Shown piece after piece: positions 59,040 to 64,000 of a stretch of 64,000 nucleotides of DNA. Source of the DNA: Capitella teleta (taxonomy: Eukaryota > Annelida > Polychaeta > Capitellidae); the NCBI GenBank assembly GCA_000328365.1, contig KB296270.1, positions 30,522 to 94,521 on the forward strand. Direction: 5' to 3'. The translations under genes and the position numbers were made by a program. Below the pieces are notes generated by a model. The model made no database searches. It was not told the origin of the DNA and was given only the letters and a program-made list of their open reading frames with translations. Every line of letters begins with the position of its first letter. The first letter of the stretch is position 1.

Positions 59040-62000
59040 AACGAATAATACATTAAATGGTAGAGAAATTTGGGCAAAAAATGGTTCTTTCTTCAAGGTT
59101 TAGCAGGGGAATTATATATTGTTATATTTACATCAGGTTCTTTATCGCATCGGAAAATATTATTTCTTCGTGACTATATGAATTTAGGCGATGATTTCAG
59201 ATTAGTTGTCTGAAAGTTGATATATCGAGGCACGAAAAGGAGGGATTCCTGGCTAAAAAGAGACATGCCATTATATTACATGTATTTGAAACAGTAGAGT
59301 AGTTCATTAGGCAAATTCTACTGACCTATTTTGCATTAGTATTTGTTGAAATACATATGTTTGTAAAGGACTTAAAGAAACGAGGTAACAATTGTAAATA
59401 AGTGCAAAATGACGAAAGAAGTGATTTGCGTATGTGCGAAGAACAATGCTTATATTGTGACACAGTGATGTTCGTTCGTAATGTATTATCTTTACAAGCT
59501 TTGTATATGTCATGGTTATTATAATTTAAGCCGACACATAGGCCTAAATAAATGGATCGGGACAGAAATATGATCATTACATTCGAAAAGATTGACACCA
59601 TAATGGAAACCATTGTGCAAAAAAAAATAATAAAAAAAAATAAATAAAACACCTTTTAGTGGAATTAAATTTGACATAAAGAATATCCAAAAACTGCTCA
59701 AATGTAGTAAACATTCTTTTTGGTGGGCAGCGTTGACACTTAGGGCGAGTAGAGTAATGTACGTTAAATCCTCAGCAGAGGCAAGTGTTCTAAATAACAA
59801 CCAACATCAAATTTAGAAAGGAAAACCAACAATTAATTAATCCAAATATAAACAAAACAGTGTCGGAGAAAGAACACCCCCTGTTTGACTCAATTGTAAC
59901 ATTCAAACATAGTAGAAGTTACTCCATTCCGTTTTACTTGCATTATTTTGCGAACTATACATGTTTAAAAGCAGTATCATTATTTTGGGACACATATTTA
60001 TCTTTCTAGGGATTGACAACAAATGAACAAAATTAACAACATAAACAGGTGAGTTATTATCAGTGTAATATTCTACGACTTGAAAAGAACAAGTTGTTGA
60101 GATGTTAAGCGCCTGCATGCACATAGTTAATTAAAAAGTATTTTAATCTGTGTCTTCATGGGTTCACATAGAACAGTTTTTTTTTTTTTTTTAAGTGCGG
60201 GGATTGAGCAAAAATCGATGGCTTTGGGTTGACGAAAAAATATCAGCTTTTCACATTTTATTTGAAGAGCTAAATTTTCACTCGCCATTTGGCGACCATC
60301 CTTAACATCTTTACTCGTCAGAGATAACTTTTACTAGCCATTGGCGAATAGTCCAGACTTATTTCGAGCCCTGCTTACGGATGCAAGTACATATAAAACA
60401 AAGCACTATAAAACCCAGGAAATCTCTGAATTTTGGGTCGACTTTGTTGATCGAGACTAAGTTATGGTTGGACAATGATACACCGCGGTATTTGCAATTA
60501 CAATCACACAAGCTATATATGAAAAGAGTTGATAAAACAGCAGACACATTGATCTAACATAAATAATGTGTAGACTTACAACGCAGAAATTGCTTACCAG
60601 CTATAATTATATGAAAATATATTGTGTTTTCCCGTAAGTTTATTAGAGCCCTTAACTCAGCGTAATAATATACCGCGCGGAGTCTTTGCTGTCATCAAAT
60701 ACCTTCTTCACCTCGCAAGATAACAGATCCGCGAGAGAACAAGATTACCTGGAACGCCCCACAAATCTTAAATGTTTCCTCAGATGCTGCAAATGCTTTC
60801 GCGTTTTCTTCTTTGTTGTTCTTTTTTTCCTTACCTGGGAATAACTGCCGAGTGATTGATCAGACAGGAGTCCTGGTCAATCGGTCCAGATGGGTCCCCA
60901 GAGGGGAATATGAATTGGTCTATTATATGAGACATCATTCCGCGGCGTCGTGCTATGGTCATCGTGCTTATATGGATTCATGAATTCCCGGAACGCACTC
61001 GCCGGACAATGGTGCGCTCATCCCATTGAGATCTTCTTGAATCCATTGATTAGAGTAATTGTCCTGAACGCTATGGTGCATATCATGACTGCGAATGTAA
61101 CCTTTAATTATGCAGTACGTGATGCTTGGGTGGGCGATGTAGGAATCCAGACATTTAATCTCATCACAATTTAATTACAGTATCACGTTCCATGCTTAGT
61201 TTAAGAGTGCGTCTACGAATGAATGTCTTACTTCCAAGAATTTCGAATTGCATGGAGATTTGAGATTATGCATAAACACCTCCTGGAGTTTGATTGCCCG
61301 GTGTAATAGCTAGGCTGCAAATTCTATCAGAAGAACCACCCCTCTTCGTTTACACCAGTCCCAATGTTATGTAATGTGCAATCACACATCTCTTATCTTG
61401 TCTGGGTGGCATCACTGTAATTGTCTGATGACCTCTGCTGATTGCTGTATGTTAAAAACGATTAAATATTAGACTTATATAACTTGTTATTGTTTTGAAT
61501 GCATTAATAATTGTTATTCAATAAGTTTAGTCTACAAACGTATAGACCACGTTACAAAACGGTTTCTACTGTTAGTGGGAAGCGGCATGCGAACACGAGA
61601 GCAAGTTTTGTTGCTGCAATGCTGATGCCGTGAGATGCCACGGGGTGGGAGGGCGGTGGTGCTGGGATTGTTTCTTTTAGCTCCTTGTGTCAAACAATGC
61701 TTTTGATGTGTACAAAAGAACCATATTATGTCATGTTTAATCGCTTCGTGTGCACACTTCCATCATGAATAATCTAGCAATTGATAACCGGAGTACGACT
61801 CAAAACGAACACTTCCCGTATCAACCAGACCACGACATAATGTTCATCCCTCTATTTATGTATGATTTCGCACTTTTGGAGTTCAGCATATACCTACTTT
61901 ATAATTATATCTTTCGAAGGATTTTTTTTTTTTGCCTTTGGATTATACATGCATGCATATGGGTCTATATACTGCCCCACTTTCGGGATACACGAATTCC

Positions 62001-62570
62001 ATAGACATCGGACGCAAGACGCTTCAACAGGTTGATAGCAAATTGCAAGATAATCATGTCGGGTCAGCGAAACGCCTCTGGGGAACTCCATAGGCATTCA
62101 CCGATCCTCGGAGAACGATGTCTTGGAAAATGATCCCCAATTGCCCGGCCATACAGATGGTAGCGCATCTGTAAACATCATTAGATAGATGCTGCATGCA
62201 TGCAAGTAGAATGAATACATTCTCCTGGTCTCAGTATGCAGTAGGTATACACACGCTTGAAAGCGTTCATTTTGTTTGTTGTTTGAAGGATCAGTGATTT
62301 AATCAAAAGCAATTGCATCACTTCTGCCATTTCGTATGCACTCAGAATTGAATAACCACCCGCATAACGAACGGAAAAATATTGTTCATAATCATATAAC
62401 AGATATCAATCAATTATTCTGATATTATGGAGATGAACAACGTTCGCACTATTGAAGAGATATGGGAATATATGCACACACTTTGCAAACAATTTTATTT
62501 TGAATAGAATATTCGTAAGTAAATATCCGTGGGGTTCGTTACTTAAATTTTGTTGACACCATAGCCTCAA
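59040..62570. other. Spacer without a recognised gene
   Basis: No supported exon, RNA gene or mobile element. Poly-T runs occur near 60,178 and 61,922. A slightly GC-richer island around 60,650-61,180 has open frames but no domain or splice signature. Confidence 0.45.
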
Positions 62571-62572
62571 TT

Positions 62573-62626
62573 TCAGGCGCTCGTGAAAAATTGTGTCATT
62601 TGGCTATTAAGAATGCTAACACCAGT
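62573..62626. repeat. Isolated end of the C-type inverted repeat
   Basis: CTCAATTTCAGGCGCTCGTG followed by AAAAATTGTGTCATTTGGCT and ATTAAGAATGCTAAC. It matches 20,140-20,200 with several differences. It is a solo or truncated copy of the family seen at 19.2-20.2 kb. Confidence 0.7.
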
Positions 62627-63379
62627 AGTACACCGATGAAAAAAGCATGGACACCAACAATTGACTCAAATCGGTATCTGAGTGCTTTGTTTACATAATT
62701 ATTCGCGAGGTCAGTAACTAGGCTTGCTTATGTATTTGCATATGCGCTGAAGGCCACAATATGCTGCACACTTATAATGCAAAACGTTTTATTGGGTGAG
62801 AAGGGTTTCCACTTTGAACAGAGTGAAACAAAAGTAGTCTTCTCCATGTTAAAGACATGATTTTTCAATGGCACTTCCGTTTTGCTAGAAAGTGTTATAA
62901 AACAGATCGCAGTGGAAACAAATAGCCAATGATGATAAATGCTTGCTATACACGTATATGGTTAGTCTAACATACCATGCTGCTGTTCCAATCATTCCTA
63001 TTTCAATTTCACCGACATTGATGCCGATTTATCTCAATCAACAGAGTGCGCCGATACTTTTCCTTTAGGTCGCAATCAGGACCCCGGACCCTGGATATAC
63101 ACCATTGAATGCATAAAACGTTAGCTTTTGATTTGATTGTTGCACACATGTTCACATTCTAAAATCAAAACAAAGTATGAATTAGTATTGAAGCGCCTTA
63201 TGACATTCCATAATGCCAGTTCAGGGGCATATCTGGTTCAGCTCTCTTCGCGATCCCACACCACGTGCACTCGCATTTAAATGTTTTTCCCTCATTCAAT
63301 ATTGACTTTTATCCGATTTCTTCGCATCAATAGGCGCACAAAAAGTTATAAATATATAGTCAATTCATGGCAGCTAGTA

Positions 63380-63460
63380 GAACCCTTGGGATTTATCGAT
63401 AAGAGTAGGGGGAAACTCCGGTCCCGGGTCTTCTGTTCTGGCCCCCGTATCACCCGATTG
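63380..63460 (+). repeat. Direct repeat block R, copy 1
   Basis: GGGATTTATCGATAAGAGTA then GGGGGAAAC and GTCCCGGGTCTTCTGTTC. It recurs at 63,929-63,999 with few changes. Copy 1 is followed by a CACGCT microsatellite (63,483-63,505). Confidence 0.9.
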
Positions 63461-63699
63461 GGTTGGGTGGAGCCGTAAAACCCCATCACGCTCACGCTCA
63501 CGCTCATGGCAGCTAGTTATTTTTTAATAAATGGCCAATTTTACAAAAAAAAATCAATTTTTATTTTTAACATGGTGTATCCTACTTGTTACCCATTCTA
63601 TATAATTCGGGGTAAAGTTAGCAGCTGCACAGGAAAATCATTAGGGCACTGTGTACTACTGTCTATGATGGTATGCAGGATAAAGAACCCTTGGGATTC

Positions 63700-63800
63700 C
63701 TTGGAACCGGATAGCTTAGTGGGTTAAACCGCTGACTACAATCTAATGCCGACCGTGGGGATCGAGGTCCGTGGTTCGAGACCCGATCAGTCCGCGGGCG
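63700..63800 (+). mobile_element. tRNA-derived SINE with Pol III boxes A and B
   Basis: Box A TAGCTTAGTGGG at 63,712-63,723 and box B GGTTCGAGACC at 63,773-63,783 have near-consensus sequence and correct spacing. The stem arms do not pair as in a functional tRNA and the 3' end is replaced by unrelated sequence. It is flanked by repeated phrases (GTGTACTACTGTCTATG at 63,650 and 63,893), so the whole 63,380-64,000 region is a compound SINE or tandem SINE insertion. Confidence 0.75.
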
Positions 63801-63928
63801 TTATGATTGTGAATTATAATTGTAATTCGTTATAATTCTTCTGTGACTCTGCAGTGCTGCCCAACTGCGTAACAAGGCCGGGCGCTGTGTACTACTGTCT
63901 ATGGTAGTATATGCGGGTTTTATCGTGG

Positions 63929-63999
63929 TGGGATTTATCGATAAGAGTAGGGGGAAACCCCTGTCCCGGGCCTTCTGTTCTTGCGCCTGAATCATCCGA
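63929..63999 (+). repeat. Direct repeat block R, copy 2 (runs to the window edge)
   Basis: Near-identical to 63,380-63,460. The repeat continues toward the right edge, so its full length cannot be seen. It probably represents the 3' body of the SINE family. Confidence 0.9.
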
Positions 64000-64000
64000 T

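Noticed and set aside
63700-63790. Functional tRNA gene
   Set aside because: Boxes A and B are good, but the acceptor and anticodon stems do not pair properly and the surroundings are repeated SINE body.

Overview
This is a eukaryotic, almost certainly metazoan, genomic window. Evidence: GT-AG introns of mostly 45-100 bp, a mitochondrial pyruvate dehydrogenase E1-alpha gene, secreted proteins with discoidin, Ly6-like and chitin-binding peritrophin (CBM14-like) domains, a TTC3-like TPR gene, and abundant LINE, SINE, pogo/Tigger and hAT debris. The short introns, wide AT-rich spacers and NB-ARC+TPR protein suggest an invertebrate (sponge, cnidarian or invertebrate deuterostome). I cannot name the species. 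Two N characters (near 4,845 and 4,874) show that the assembly is not fully polished.

Layout. 0.5-1.7 kb: a candidate tiny two-exon transcript, a dispersed-repeat copy, a LINE reverse-transcriptase fragment and a 31-bp minisatellite. 3.2-4.2 kb (+): gene with an F5/8 type C (discoidin) domain. 5.0-10.7 kb (-): 13-exon gene for an 826-aa protein with a ubiquitin-interacting-motif-like helix. 12.4-15.1 kb (+): 14-exon TPR gene resembling the N-terminal region of TTC3. 15.65-16.84 kb (-) and 21.77-24.37 kb (+): a head-to-head pair of secreted Ly6-like/CBM14-like paralogues. They share exon number and intron phases, and the right copy has gained about 39 nonapeptide repeats rich in Pro, Lys, Ser and Tyr. 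The DNA between them holds a nest of inverted repeats. 25.8-35.2 kb (-): what I read as one four-exon gene of 1,579 codons joining a possible N-myristoylation signal, an unknown helical region, pentapeptide repeats, a Lys-rich linker, a STAND/NB-ARC NTPase and TPR-like helices. 35.2-47.1 kb: gene-poor. 47.1-53.3 kb (-): PDHA1, complete in 8 coding exons, whose 4.5-kb first intron holds a Tigger transposase relic, a 915-bp Tigger-like deletion derivative and a 1,044-bp hAT element with an intact 8-bp target duplication. 53.4-64 kb: gene-poor, with inverted LINE ends, simple repeats and a tRNA-derived SINE cluster at the right edge.

Exon boundaries were set by hand from splice consensus and reading frame. 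For five genes (UIM, TTC3-like, left Ly6/CBM14, STAND, PDHA1) the summed coding length is divisible by three with consistent phases, which is strong internal support. The two most notable observations are the pentapeptide-STAND-TPR fusion and the nonapeptide-repeat secreted protein, whose Tyr/Lys/Pro composition resembles adhesive or structural matrix proteins. Both functional readings are inference.
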